From: Ailurus styani
Lineage: Eukaryota > Chordata > Mammalia > Carnivora > Ailuridae
Direction of reading: 5' to 3'
Assembly (NCBI GenBank): GCA_002007465.1
Contig: LNAC01000001.1
Span: forward strand, 5,085,309 to 5,149,308
Length of the DNA stretch: 64,000 bases
In this document: in pieces, positions 35,977-47,060 of the stretch
How positions within the stretch are numbered: position 1 is the first letter of the stretch
How the letters are laid out: the number at the start of each line of letters is the position of its first letter
Notes under the pieces: model-generated
Told to the model about the DNA's origin: nothing
What the model saw: only the letters and a program-made list of their open reading frames with translations
Database searches by the model: none
Program-made: the position numbers and the translations under genes

Positions 35977-36172
35977 GGGAGCCTGGGTGGCTCAGTGGGT
36001 TAAAGCCTCTGCCTTCGGCTCAGGTCATGATCTCAGGGTCCTGGGATCGAGGCGCATCGGGCTCTCTGCTCAGCAGGGAGCCTGCTTCCTCCTCTCTCTC
36101 TGCCTGCCTCTCTGCCTACTTGTGATCTCTCTCTCTGTCAAATAAATAAATAAAATCTTAAAAAAAAAAAAA
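35977..36172 (+). mobile_element. Can-SINE, intron 1
   Basis: Young-looking copy (head GGGAGCCTGGGTGGCTCAGT, AATAAATAAATAAAATC tail). Flanks AGAAATGAGCAGTG / AGAAATGAGGGGTG suggest a duplication with two mismatches. The stretch from here to 37023 has no further element. Confidence 0.92.
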
Positions 36173-37023
36173 AAGAAATGAGGGGTGATGGGCTCAAGAT
36201 CAAAGAACACCTCCAGGTATGTGTGACAGAGAGAAAGAGAGAGAGAGACAAAACACCCACATTTCTTTAAAAAAGAAAAAAAGAGACCACTTTAAAAGTT
36301 TCAAAGTCACAGAGTTATTTCTTTGGGGTTCCTATCCGGCTTCCTTAGAAACAGAGATTATTTCGCAGCCAATCAAATCCCCCATGGCAGGATTTCCTGC
36401 AATGTTTGAATATCAGAATCAAGGAACTCATCTAAATAATTACAAGAAGGAGCAGGGGCCCAGCAAGATAAAGGACGGGTTGTTTGCTATTCAGGATTTC
36501 TTCTTGCCTTTTGGATGGAAACAGGTGGGAGGATGGCGAAGATAAGAGCAGGAGAAGAAATGTACAAAAGAGTCTTTTCTCAAATTCTAATGGAACTGAC
36601 AGACACAATGCAAAGATATTTTAGTATCTCTCTCCAGAATGAAATGTCACTGTGCACCTCGCCCACACCGAGCCTGTGACCGCCTGCCTGGCTTCCATCC
36701 GGCCCCGAAGGTCACAGTGCCCACAGCACGCGGCTTTCCGAGGGAAGACGCTGGCTGGTGGAGGGGTGTTGGCGTCCGGCTTTTCTCTGACAGGAGAAAT
36801 CACAGTCCGCTTTTCAACACTTCATCCTTCATCAACGCGGTGCCAGGAGAGAAAACCTCTGACTTCATCCCTGACCGTCTCTGTGGATCCACCCACAAGT
36901 AAGAAAAGACTCAGATGACCTGAAAATTACTTATTTTTGTGTTTCATTTTGCCCAGCAGCAAAGAGGGGTACAGACAAGATAGGAGGAAAGATGAAATCT
37001 TTCATGTCTTGAATCATCTGTCT

Positions 37024-37216
37024 TTTTTTAAGATTTTTTTTTTTTTTGACACACAGAGAGAGAGATCACAAGCAGGCAGAGAGGCAGGCAGAGAGAGAGG
37101 AGGAAGCAGGCTCCCTGCTGAGCAGGGAGCCCGATGCGGGGCTCGATCCCAGGACCCTGAGATCATGACCTGAGCCGAAGGCAGAGGCTTTAACCCACTG
37201 AGCCACCCAGGCGCCC
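37024..37216 (-). mobile_element. Can-SINE, minus orientation
   Basis: T-rich start (TTTTTTTAAGA), (GA)-rich body and inverted head GAGCCACCCAGGCGCCCC. Same orientation as DOCK1. The flanking duplication is unclear. Confidence 0.92.
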
Positions 37217-37940
37217 CATCAGGTCTTTATCGAAAGGCTGACTTCTGTCTGGAACGCCCTTTCTTCCCCTGCTCGCAGGGCTGGGTCCTGCAGCAGACCC
37301 GTACCTCAGGGAGAAGCTTTCCTGTCACTTGCATCCACGCGGGGGCGTTCAGCGAGCTCCACAGCTCCCCCTGTCCACCCCAACGAAGCGCCAGCGGAGA
37401 CCCGCCCATTCCCTACTCATCCCATCACAGGGGCCCGACGTCAGTCAGAGCCGTGAAGGGGGCCTCTCCCCTCCAGCTTCCCAGTCCTTCTAGAACACCG
37501 GAGGCCAGTTCACCCCTTCAGCTCACTGCTCCCCGCCTCCTCTCACACCCGCCCTGCCTCTTTTCCACCTTTGCCTCCAGGCTTAACGGCACCTGGCACC
37601 CAGTGTGACACCAATGTCGACTAAGTCAATCACTGAACAAATCGACACAGGGATTCAAGGTGGCAAACCTATTACTGGAACCTTAAGTCCCCAGGAAAAC
37701 ACTGCAATTGTGCTTTCACTGATGTCACATTAGGAACCAAAGAGCCGGCCAGGGTCTCAGTTACCGGAACCGACTTCCTACCCCTGCATTTCGACAGCCA
37801 AACCAGGGAGGCGTGTCCTGGAGGTCCAACCATCTGCCCGGAAATAAAGCACAGTTTCACTTGGACAAATGATGCAGAAGACCCCACCCGGACACCTGCA
37901 CATGCTCAGCCTCACCGGCAAGCCCTACGACCACGACAGG

Positions 37941-38117
37941 CCCGAGGGGCGCAGAGGCTCAGCAGGTCGCCCTGGGCTCTGAGCAGGGTGCTGCCTGGCC
38001 CCGAGGGGCGCAGAGGCTCAGCAGGTCGCCCTGGGCTCTGAGCAGGGTGCTGCCTGACCCCGAGGGGCGCAGAGGCTCAGCAGGTCGCTCTGGGCTCTGA
38101 GCAGGGTTCTGCCTGGC
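37941..38117. repeat. 59-bp tandem triplication
   Basis: Three copies of a 59-bp unit, starting CCCGAGGGGCGCAGAGGCTC, lie at 37941, 38000 and 38059. The first two are nearly identical and the third has a few changes. Confidence 0.95.
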
Positions 38118-40069
38118 AGAGATCCTGCCCAGAGCCCCCGCGACGGTCTCCCTTTCCCGTCAGGTCACTCCTTGGGGACCCTCTACAAGGAGAGATCTGA
38201 GACAGGAGCTGAGCTGCACCGACCCGAGATGAAAGCCCACTAAAATCAGGATGAAGTCACTGGTGTCATGTGCACTGATACTCTGGTCCCCAAATGACTC
38301 CAGGCTTGTAGAGAACGACTAACTACCTGCTCTTCCTAACAGGCCCCTCAACCTCCAACAGCATCATCTCCGTACTCCCCATCTTCCTGTCTTGTAAGTC
38401 AAGACGACCTCATCAGCCGCCACGGGCTTCTGCGGAGACATAGAAAACTCTCTGTGCCAAAGGTCAAAAGACAAAGCCCCACCTATGGTCCCCACAAGTG
38501 GTCCTTCCCTTCAACCTGCTCTTTGGAAGCCACAGAGGCTTAGAGCCACGGGTAAAAGAAGCAATAACCCTGTGTGTTGCATGAACACAGAGGCATCCAG
38601 TATCTCTGAATACAGAAAAAAATGAATGCGGTGAGCCATGTAGCAAATGAGAATACGCTCACCTATCTGCCTTCACGGACGTCCACATTTTAACAAACGG
38701 GATAAAATGCATCATCTTAGGTAATCAGTTCAATGAGTGTGAGGTCGTTCTATACCCCACATCAACCCAACATTAGAGTTCCAGAAAGTACTCCTGCGCC
38801 CCTCTCCAGGCAATTTCCCTCCCACAACACCCCTTTCTGATCTGTCTCACCGTAGCTCAATCCCCTCAACTCTTGGATCTGCTGGAATCCAAATGAACCA
38901 AGAAGCGCGATCAGTTCCTGGATGTAAGAACCATTCTATTATACGTACTTCTTTATGCCTGCCTCCTTTGGCTCAGCATTTCCAGATGGACCCCCAGGCC
39001 CCCCTCGGAGGTTTGTTCTTTTTAGGGGTGTAGAGTCTCCCACCGTGTCAACACACCCCAATAATCGATCTGATCCCGAGGACGGACATTTGGGTTATTT
39101 ATTTCCCGTTTAGAGCTACTCATTAAAGGCTGCACCGAACCTTCTCCTATGAATCTTTCTACCAATGGGAATTTCAGCCTTGATCAGAGGCGTCCGCACT
39201 CTGAGAAGCTGCCCGTGGCAGAAGCATCTAGCACCGCGGGCAGGCCCGGGGAGCAGGCACCCCTCCGCGCCCAACTCCCGGGGAAGGCGCGCTCCGCACC
39301 GAGGAAACATTCGGTTCCTCTGTAGTTTGTTGCGATTTCTCCTCCTGAGTGTTACATTACTTAGCTTTGATAAATACAAAACTGAAGATTAAAAAACAAT
39401 CAGGCGCTCTTTGAGGGAAAACAATAAAGCCGAGCACACATGGGGTGTTCGTGAAGGAACCTCGGCAGGCGCTGCTAGCGGGGAGCCCCCGGCAGCCCTG
39501 CGTTTCCAGACATGTGCTCCAGGGAGGAGCCATCACCCCCTGCCCGGGGAGGGGCCTTCCAGGTGACAAGGGTCTCTGCCTCTGCTGTCCCTGGCCTGAC
39601 CCTCCACAGCCAGTCCACACACCACCCCACCTCACAGATGAGAGCGGGGAGACGGACCTGTGTGATGCGCCTGAGAAGTAAAGGGGCCCCTCAACGCCTC
39701 CCAACCCAGGACCCCAGCCCCAGGACACGCCACCCCCACGGCCCACTGGCCCCTCAATGCAACAGGTCACACTCTGGGGACCTGTGCAGACCAGTCGGCC
39801 ATCCCCTCTGGGCCGGGCACTCGGACTCCAGCATGGAAACACAGGCTCCACCCCAAACCAATAACACACATTCTGTGAGGCTCCGTTTCTCTCTCCGTGA
39901 TGAGAAGATGGGCTGATGGCAGACAAGGTAGCCCCCAGAGGTGTGCCTGACATCATGGGAAAGCCACCCAGCCGAGGCTAGCCCCGAGCACGTGCATGAG
40001 AAATGTCAGCTCCGCTTTCGAAAGGGCTCAAGTGCAAAGTGAGAATCTGCTTTCCTCGGACTGCAATGC
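38118..40069. other. Intron 1, repeat-poor GC-rising stretch
   Basis: No interspersed repeat recognised. GC content rises toward 40 kb. Frames at 39357-39956 lack domains. Confidence 0.45.
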
Positions 40070-41030
40070 ATGTGGGAAGCGAAACAAGGGCTCGCTCTCG
40101 CCCCCTTCCAGGAGGCATCTTCACCACCCCTTGCTCCCTGCTCCCTGCCCTCGTCTTCCGAGGCCCGCTCCTCTCACTGGATGAGCTGGACCGGGACAGG
40201 GTCCGGTCATCTCTGCAAAAGCAAACAGAGGGGAGACGCTGGCGGCCGGCGGGGCCTCAGCACAAGCTGCGACTGCAGGGAACCAAGTGCAGGACCAGCC
40301 CGTGCCTCCCCTCCCGGGGCAGTCCCGACCTTCCAGAAATCCCTCAAGGGCTGCGCTCCGGAAGGAAGGGGAAGCCTGCTCCGATGCGCTGGCACCCTGC
40401 GGACGCTGACTGCTGATGAGCAAGGCCTCGGCCAGGCCGCCCAGACACAGCGCTCTTGTTCCAGAAGAGAAGCAACACTGCACAGCGCGGCTCGGCCCAG
40501 ACGCGCCGCAGGGGAGCAAGGGAGACGTCCCCGCTTGCAGGGGGGCGGCGGGGAGATGGGAAGGGAGCCCGTCCCACGCTGGCCTTCAGAGAGGGAGCCA
40601 CCAGCCTGACTCGGCCAGAACCGGGCCACCCGCCTGTCGCATCTGTGTCACGAGGCGTGTGGACGGGGTGACCCCGAGGCCTCCCCCAGCATCCCGTCTG
40701 AAGCAGCCAGTGCGCTGCGTGGCTTCCCAGAGGCTGCAGGGCAAGCCTGTCCTCGGTTAAGCACTCGATCCATCTGCCACCCGCAGGCAGCGCCCAAAGA
40801 CGGGAGAAGACCGCGTGGGTTAGCAGACAGGGGGGCGTGCGGCGGGGCTGCCGGTCACGGAGCAGGCCCCAGGCCCTGCTCGCCGACAGGAGTGGACACC
40901 GGGCCGGAGGACAGAGCGAAGACGAGGCGTTAAACAGTCCAACAGAGGCTGGCAGCCGCGCTCTGCCTGCCCGTCCGCTCCTCACAGCCACTCTGCCCAG
41001 ACCCAGGCCGGCCAGGAACGGCCTTTAGGC
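40070..41030. promoter_or_regulatory. CpG-rich region, candidate intragenic CpG island
   Basis: About 960 bp visibly dense in CpG and GC, with no transposon recognised, in the middle of intron 1 and about 16 kb upstream of exon 2. Overlapping long frames on both strands (up to 215 codons on the minus strand, 40344-40991) reflect low stop frequency in GC-rich DNA. It could mark an alternative promoter or enhancer; no TATA box or first exon can be assigned. Confidence 0.35.
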
Positions 41031-41054
41031 TTGAGCAGCACGAGCCTCGCCACG

Positions 41055-41715
41055 GGCCCCTCTGTGCCCTGCTGATGGCAATGTCAAGGGTACAGCTGCT
41101 GTGGAAAGCAGTCTGGCGGGCCCTTAAAAAAAATTAATGTAATAAATACACAGCCTGGCAATCCCTCGTCTGGGCGGCTGCCCAGAAGAGCTGACAGCAA
41201 GAACTCGAACAGGTATCCACAGTCACGGTCACCGCAGCAGGACTCGCAGCCCCCAGAAGGGGAAGCGAGCCAGGCGCCCGTGGGCAGAGGAAGGGATAAA
41301 CAAATTACGAGCCAGCCGTACGACGGAATATTACTCAGCCTTGAACAGGAAGGAAATTTCCGCTCATGCTGCGACGTGATCCACGCTGAAGACCTTATGT
41401 TAAGTGAGATAAGCCAGTCGCAAAAAGACATACTGGATGACCCCACTCAGATGAGGTACCTAGGAGAATCAAGTTCATAGAGATAAACGCAGAATGGGGG
41501 TTGCCAGGGCAGGCAGAGGGCCACGGGGGCGTTCAGGGTTCGTTGGGACAGACTGCCTGTTTTGCAAAATGGAACAGTTCTGGAGATGGGTGGTGGTGAA
41601 AGTCGCAAAACCATATGAATGTCCTTAATGCCATGAAATGTACACCGAAAAATGACTAAAATGGCCAATTTTGTTATGTACATTTTGCCATAATTAAAAA
41701 AAAAAAAAGACAGAA
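41055..41715 (+). mobile_element. L1 3' fragment, intron 1
   Basis: ORF2 3' end and 3' UTR: GACGGAATATTACTCAGCCT, GGGGGTTGCCAGGGCAGGCA, TTGTTATGTACATTTTGCC, then an A-tail at about 41696-41708. Antisense to DOCK1. It has GC-rich substitutions matching its surroundings. Confidence 0.85.
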
Positions 41716-42444
41716 AAAGAAGTAAGTTCAGGGACCTGTGTGACCACACAGGTCTCCGGCCCACGACTCCGGTTCTGGCTTCCAGAAGCCTCTCTCTCTA
41801 GGCCGCCACTGCCCCATCTTGCAAGGGCACTGTTTCTCCAGCAGAGCTACTGTGAGCCTGACGAGCTATGTTATATTTTAATAGTCATTTCAATTGACTA
41901 TAAAAATACAGCATCGCATAACAAAATTGCTTTTGCACCGTGGTAGAAATACTTAGCAAGAGATGAGAAATACTTAGCAAGAGGCTATAAAAACCTATTT
42001 GCTTGCTTATAGAGTTGCTGCTGAACAGGACAAAAGCAGAAGAGGATAAAGGGAAGGCAGAGGAGAATCCATCCCAGAAAATGCATCCAACAGTGTATCT
42101 GCCATGATATGCAATAGACAGGATCCACTCAGTATTTTTTTTTAATGCACTAGGCAAACAATTGAATATTTCTCAACTATTTGTTCCATTTTTAACTTTT
42201 AAAAGCCCGACAGTGGAAAACACTGATTGCCCTACCGCTCCCTGTTGCTCCTCTGACTCGCACACAGCCCGCTCTAGACAATACCGCCGCTGACCACCAG
42301 AAAGCCACAGACCCTCCGACCCCAACACACGGAGAAAGTATCTCCTCCACCAAACCAGGTTCCTGGGAAAAATCCCAACCACAAACGAGGGATATTCTTC
42401 TCACACGGTTCCCACGAGGCCCCTGCCACAAAGGCCTTCAGTGA
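41716..42444. other. Intron 1 between the L1 and the CAC/CAT tract
   Basis: Unique sequence. An imperfect repeat of AGAAATACTTAGCAAGAG occurs at about 41945-41983. Nothing else recognised. Confidence 0.5.
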
Positions 42445-42590
42445 GAAGGACCATTACCATCATCACCAACACCACCAGTAACAACACAACCCCGCCACCA
42501 TTGGCATCACCTCTACCACTGCCGCCGACACCAGCAACCACACCTTCACCGCTACCACCATCCCCATCACCACGGGACTCATCACAGCTA
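42445..42590. repeat. CAC/CAT trinucleotide-rich tract
   Basis: Imperfect ACC/ATC/CCA trinucleotide tract. Its complement has the same GGT/GAT flavour as the array at 31363-32095. Confidence 0.8.
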
Positions 42591-43369
42591 ACTCTCATTC
42601 CGCACTTACTAAGACCAGACAAGCCCCTAAAGACTTCGTGCATCGCCTCGTTTCACCCTATACTAGCCCCATGATGTGGGTCCTAAGGTCTTCCGTTCTG
42701 CGTAGAAAGCTCTGAGCCGGGAACAGGGGAAGGAGGCTGAGCTGCGGGAGCCGCCTCGGGCATCATGTGACCTCTGGGGGGGCAGGGGGAGCCCTCCCTG
42801 GCTGCTCCTTGCCTCCCAAACAAAGAAGCCCTGCTGCTGCTGCTGCTCACGAACAAGGGCTTCAGAGAGCCTCTGCCAGAACCAGCTCCCGGGCTTCGGA
42901 GGGGCTGTGACAAGGGTGAGCACTGTCAAAGGCCCCCATCCCTTACTCTAGAAAGCTCTTGAGACACCATGAAATAACAGTTCCATGAATGCCATGAAGG
43001 AAACCCCAGGCTAGAGGAGAAACTGCCTGTCCACGTCACCTCTGGCTGAGCTCACCAGAGCCTCGAAGCCCATCGGCCAATCCAGCCCAGCCAATGAGCG
43101 ACCTGGACCACCCACAATCCCAGGTAAGCACCGAGAGCGGTGGAAACTAACAGGCCAAGATTCCTCCACCCAAGACAGCTCACAGTCTCCACCAACCTCC
43201 CCTGGTCGGAAAAGCAGAGATAGGTCTGATACAGAGACACTGCCACTGGACTCTAACTGGAAGCCAGGTCTCCAAGGCACAGACAGAGCTACGGTGCCCT
43301 TCAAGTGGGACAGCCACAGCTGGGTGCTTTTCGAGAACAATCCAATGCAATCATCACAAAACCTTACCA

Positions 43370-43589
43370 GGGAAGGAGGACTGCCACCATTCCCATCACA
43401 TGGGTCAAGAAATGGGGCTTAGAGGGCGCCTGGGTGGCTCAGTGGGTTAAAGCCTCTGCCTTCAGCTCAGGTCATGATNGGGGAAGGAGGACTGCCACCA
43501 TTCCCATCACACGGGTCAAGAAATGAGGCTTAGAGGGCGCCTGGGTGGCTCAGTGGGTTAAAGCCTCTGTCTTCAGCTCAGGTCATGAT
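43370..43589. other. Duplicate contig ends around a single N (43479)
   Basis: 43370-43478 and 43481-43589 are 109-bp copies that differ at three bases, separated by one N. The copy includes unique DNA and the first bases of a Can-SINE, so the likeliest cause is unmerged contigs or haplotypes and not biology. Confidence 0.88.
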
Positions 43590-43678
43590 CTCAGGGTCCT
43601 GGGATGGAGCCCCACATCGGGCTCTCTGCTTCCTCCTCTCTCTNAAGGAAAGAAAGAAAGAAGAAAGAAAGAAAGAAA

Positions 43679-43723
<45 letters not shown>

Positions 43724-43760
43724 ANAAGGAAAGAAAGAATGAAAGAATGAAAAAGAATGA

Positions 43761-43824
<64 letters not shown>

Positions 43825-43827
43825 AAA
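43425..43827 (+). mobile_element. Can-SINE with (GAAA)n tail, broken by assembly gaps
   Basis: The SINE head appears twice (43425 and 43534) because of the N at 43479. The body stops at N 43644 and resumes as a (GAAA)n tract to 43827 with another N at 43725. GGGGCTTAGAG before and GGAGGCTTAGAG after suggest the target-site duplication. The missing body and true repeat length are unresolved. Confidence 0.85.
43645..43827. repeat. (GAAA)n microsatellite with gap
   Basis: Nearly pure GAAA repeat of about 180 bp with one N. Its length is unreliable. Confidence 0.9.
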
Positions 43828-43840
43828 GGAGGCTTAGAGA

Positions 43841-45309
43841 TTGAGGCTGCCTGCTCAAAGTCCCAGGCCTCGAAGGCAGGGAAGTTCAGGCTTGGGAGCC
43901 AGGCGTCCGAAGCAAACTGGTACAAAACACCCAGCCCGCATTCAAAAGGAGCGCTGCCCCCCCCAACCCCCACCAGCAGCTGGACCCGGCTCTTCTTCCC
44001 TGGCTCCTCTCCCTCTGGAGCTCCCTAAATAGCTCCCATAAAACCAGGCGGAAAGATGTCAAAACAAAAGTCGCACAAAATATCACCCAATATCACACAA
44101 GGACTGTCACAAGCAAACCTTGTCACCAAGTCCTTTTTAGGTGAAATATTCTCTACTAATACTTTTCCGCTGCAGATCCTTCCTGCATCCGTCAAACTCC
44201 TACATTTTCCTGTCCAACACAAATTTATTGTTCCTGCACCGAAAGGATATTCAATACCCCATGCTCCCGGAGCATGGTCGCACAGAGAAATCCATCCGTG
44301 TCCCAGCTCTGCCCTGCTCCTCTAGAGGAAAGCAGGGGATGCACCAATGCTCTGCGGAGAAGGGGCTTGCCAGGATGGGGCCCTTACCTTCCCACCAGGA
44401 CTGTCTGCTGCACTCGGGGAGCTTGCTGACTTCACAAAACACGCGCAGGGCTGAAGGGGCAAGCAGAAGTTGAAACCCAGCCCGCCGCTTGCCAAGCAGC
44501 ATTCCTGCCCTGAGGAGGTGCCTTTCTATAATTTACAAAGGTACTGCGTGGCTTAGGGGCCCGTCCCTGTCCAGGCCTATACGCGCACGGGAGTGAGGGG
44601 TTGTTAACTCCTCAGCCCCAGCACCCAACACGCCGTGTACACGTGACCTACATCTACAAGGACTGGGCGGCAAACAGACGCAGAGCAGGACCCACTCAGG
44701 TGGCACCCCTGAGTTAGGAAAGCCCTCCCTTCTCACCAGGACCCGCACCACCGCCCAGTAAGGGTGGGCAGGATCCAAATGGGTGCCCAGGGTCCCAGGG
44801 GCAAAGGCAAAAGGGTGGTTACAAGGGGAGAAAGATGCAGAGTCGGCGTGTCCAGGGAGGAAGGCCTGGGTAAGAAGAGAATCTGAGCCCAGCTCGCCAG
44901 CTCGCGGGCAAACACGCCGGGCTGGCCAGCCTTCCCTCCCGCTCCCGCTGCACCTCGGGCGGCTGGGAGACCAGGTGAGCCGACACAAGCCACGCCCCTG
45001 CCTCCCGAGGGCAGACAGGTGCAAGGGTCCCTTGTGAGGGACAGGCTGGAAAACCACGCCCAAGGGACCAGAGTTGCTCAGACACACTAGCAGAGATGCG
45101 AAGTGTGCGGCTAATCGTAGCTTAGTGGCTGGATATACAAATCATGGGTTTCTTGAGAGGCTAAGACTCAGGGGAAACAGGGCCTCTGGTGGAGTGTGCC
45201 GGCCCCCTGACCCGGCACGCAGTCTCCCTGCTCCACGTCTCGCCGGGGAAGGCCTCCCCCAGTGCTCCATCCTGACCCCGCTGCGAGGAGGAAAGGTTCA
45301 GTATACAGA
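43841..45309. other. Intron 1, repeat-poor stretch
   Basis: No interspersed repeat was recognised. Moderately GC-rich with long domain-free frames (for example 44533-45087 minus). Confidence 0.45.
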
Positions 45310-45425
45310 TCTCACCATAGCTTTTAAGAATGAACAACGTAAAATACCAAAACCATTCCACTGCACACTTCAAATATGTAAAATGCATCGTGCATGAAGA
45401 ATACCTCAACAAAGCTATGGAAAAA
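45310..45425 (+). mobile_element. L1 3' UTR remnant
   Basis: The run CACTGCACACTTCAAATATG, then ATACCTCAACAAAGCTATGG and an A-run, is the end pattern of old L1 elements. Confidence 0.55.
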
Positions 45426-45817
45426 CAACAGAGTGTGTGCGTGGTGGCCCTGTCCAGCAGGTGGTCTAGGCCACTAGGTAAAACTTTACCAGCAGCTGTG
45501 AGACGTCGCATGCCCGGCTGCGGACCTGTGTGCACGGCCACACCGACACTGGGCTGCCTCCACCAGCAGACCACCAGAGCTGCCTCCCACAGCCAACAGA
45601 ACACAAACTACAAGTGGCAGAGCCCCACCCTGCATCCAGCAGGGTTGCACAAATACAAGCCTCTCAGGATCAGAAAGGAAAATCAGGGACTCAGTGCACA
45701 GCCCAGCAACGCCAGGTTTAAAGAGTGTTTCACTCACACCTGCATTTTCCAGGAGAACCCACACAAATACCATAATCCAAATGCGACCTGCACTTCGGTA
45801 TTTAAGAATACAGCCAG

Positions 45818-46036
45818 GGGTGCCTGGGTGGCTCATTCGGATGAGCGTCCGAGTCGTGGTTTCAGCTCAGGTCATGATCTCAGGGTTGTGAGATCGAGCC
45901 CCACATCAGGCTCTGAGCTGAGAGTGTAGTCGGCTTGAGATTCTCTCTCTCCCTCTCTGCCCCTCCTCCCACCCTGTGCCCACTCTCTTTCTCTCTATAA
46001 AATAAATAAATACAATTTTTAATCTTAAAAAAAAAT
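45818..46036 (+). mobile_element. Can-SINE, older subfamily
   Basis: Head GGTGCCTGGGTGGCTCATTC, a body ending in CTCTTTCTCTCTATAAAATA, and an A-rich tail. Flanks resemble AGAATACAGCC / AAAATACAACC. Its body differs from the GGGTTAAAGCC-type copies, suggesting an older subfamily. Confidence 0.88.
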
Positions 46037-46599
46037 ACAACCGCCCTCCAAAAAAAATACATGCTTTCAAAATTAAAGATTTCTTTTCATTTTTGATCCC
46101 TTTAACCCATCCTGGGAGGAATGTCCTTGGGGTTGGCCCAGCTCGTGGCATGGAGGGAAGAAGGACTTCCATGGCACCTGAGCCCCTACCTCGCTTCCTT
46201 ACACCCCTGCCTCACCTTCTCACAGCTACCCTTCCCCCAGGCACGCCCTTGCTGGGAAGTACCCAGGGATTACACCGAGCATCACCCACAGACAGGGACT
46301 CACTGATTCAATAACACAGAAGGCCAGGCTCTGTTTCCAAGGGGGATCAAATCCCAGATGCAGAGCTCCTGGTGGGGTCAGGCTGAGGCTTCTTCCCCAT
46401 CCTGCCCCTTGTCACTCCCCTACGGTTTCTCCCAAGAGCCCTCTTGGTCAATCACTCGGACAAGGATCCAGTCTCAGGCTCGGCTTCTTCAACTACCAGT
46501 TTCGAAGTGGGAATACTCCCAACAAAGAGGCATGTGCAACAAACTTCACCAGGGAGAATCTACCTTGTTCAGATGCCCAAGGCATGAGAAAGTTCAGCT

Positions 46600-46680
46600 A
46601 TGGACCAAGAGGAAGGGAGAGAAGGGTGGGAAGTGGGGAGAGGGGGAGAGGGAGAGAGAGGAGGGAGAGAGAAAGCTCGA
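46600..46680. repeat. GA-rich low-complexity tract
   Basis: Purine run of GGGAGAGG/GAGAGA type, about 70 bp. Confidence 0.8.
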
Positions 46681-46928
46681 TTTTTAAAAACAAACCCAGA
46701 CAGGTCATTTGTCTGAGGCCCCAGAGCTTAGAAGCAGCCCTTGTCAGGAAAGCAAAGCTTCAACCACCGCTCCCCCTGCGCTGCTCCAAGTTCGCCACCC
46801 CATCGCCACAAGCCCAGTGCGCACACTGTAACGGGGATAATAAAACACAACATAAAACTGTGAATGTGTATCAGGGACGGTCAGTGAAAAGCATCTGAGG
46901 CATTTTATTTGCTCGTTCCATAGATCGG

Positions 46929-46980
46929 GGGTCTGCAGGCTGTGGTTGCTGTGGAGTCAGCAACCACAGCCTGCAGACCC
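46929..46980. repeat. Perfect 23-bp inverted repeat with 6-nt loop
   Basis: The left arm 46929-46951 begins GGGTCTGCAGGCTGTGG, and the right arm 46958-46980 is its exact reverse complement. The loop is TGGAGT. The right arm continues into a hAT-like relic, so the left arm looks like an inverted copy of that relic's end. Confidence 0.95.
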
Positions 46981-47060
46981 ATCTGGCCTGATGCCTATTT
47001 TTTACAAATAAAGTTTTATCTATCCACAGTGTAGCAGGACAGCTGAGTCGCTGCCCCAAA
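46958..47060. mobile_element. hAT-Charlie-like relic
   Basis: CAGCAACCACAGCCTGCAGA, then TTTTTACAAATAAAGTTTTA, matches a common mammalian hAT non-autonomous element as I remember it. The family name is not assigned. Confidence 0.45.

Noticed and set aside
40344..40991. 215-codon minus frame in GC-rich DNA
   Set aside because: Overlaps equally long frames in other phases and strands; no domain or splice support. Stops are rare in GC-rich sequence.
43578..43973. Phe/Leu/Ser-rich repetitive minus frame
   Set aside because: Translation of the (GAAA)n microsatellite across N bases.
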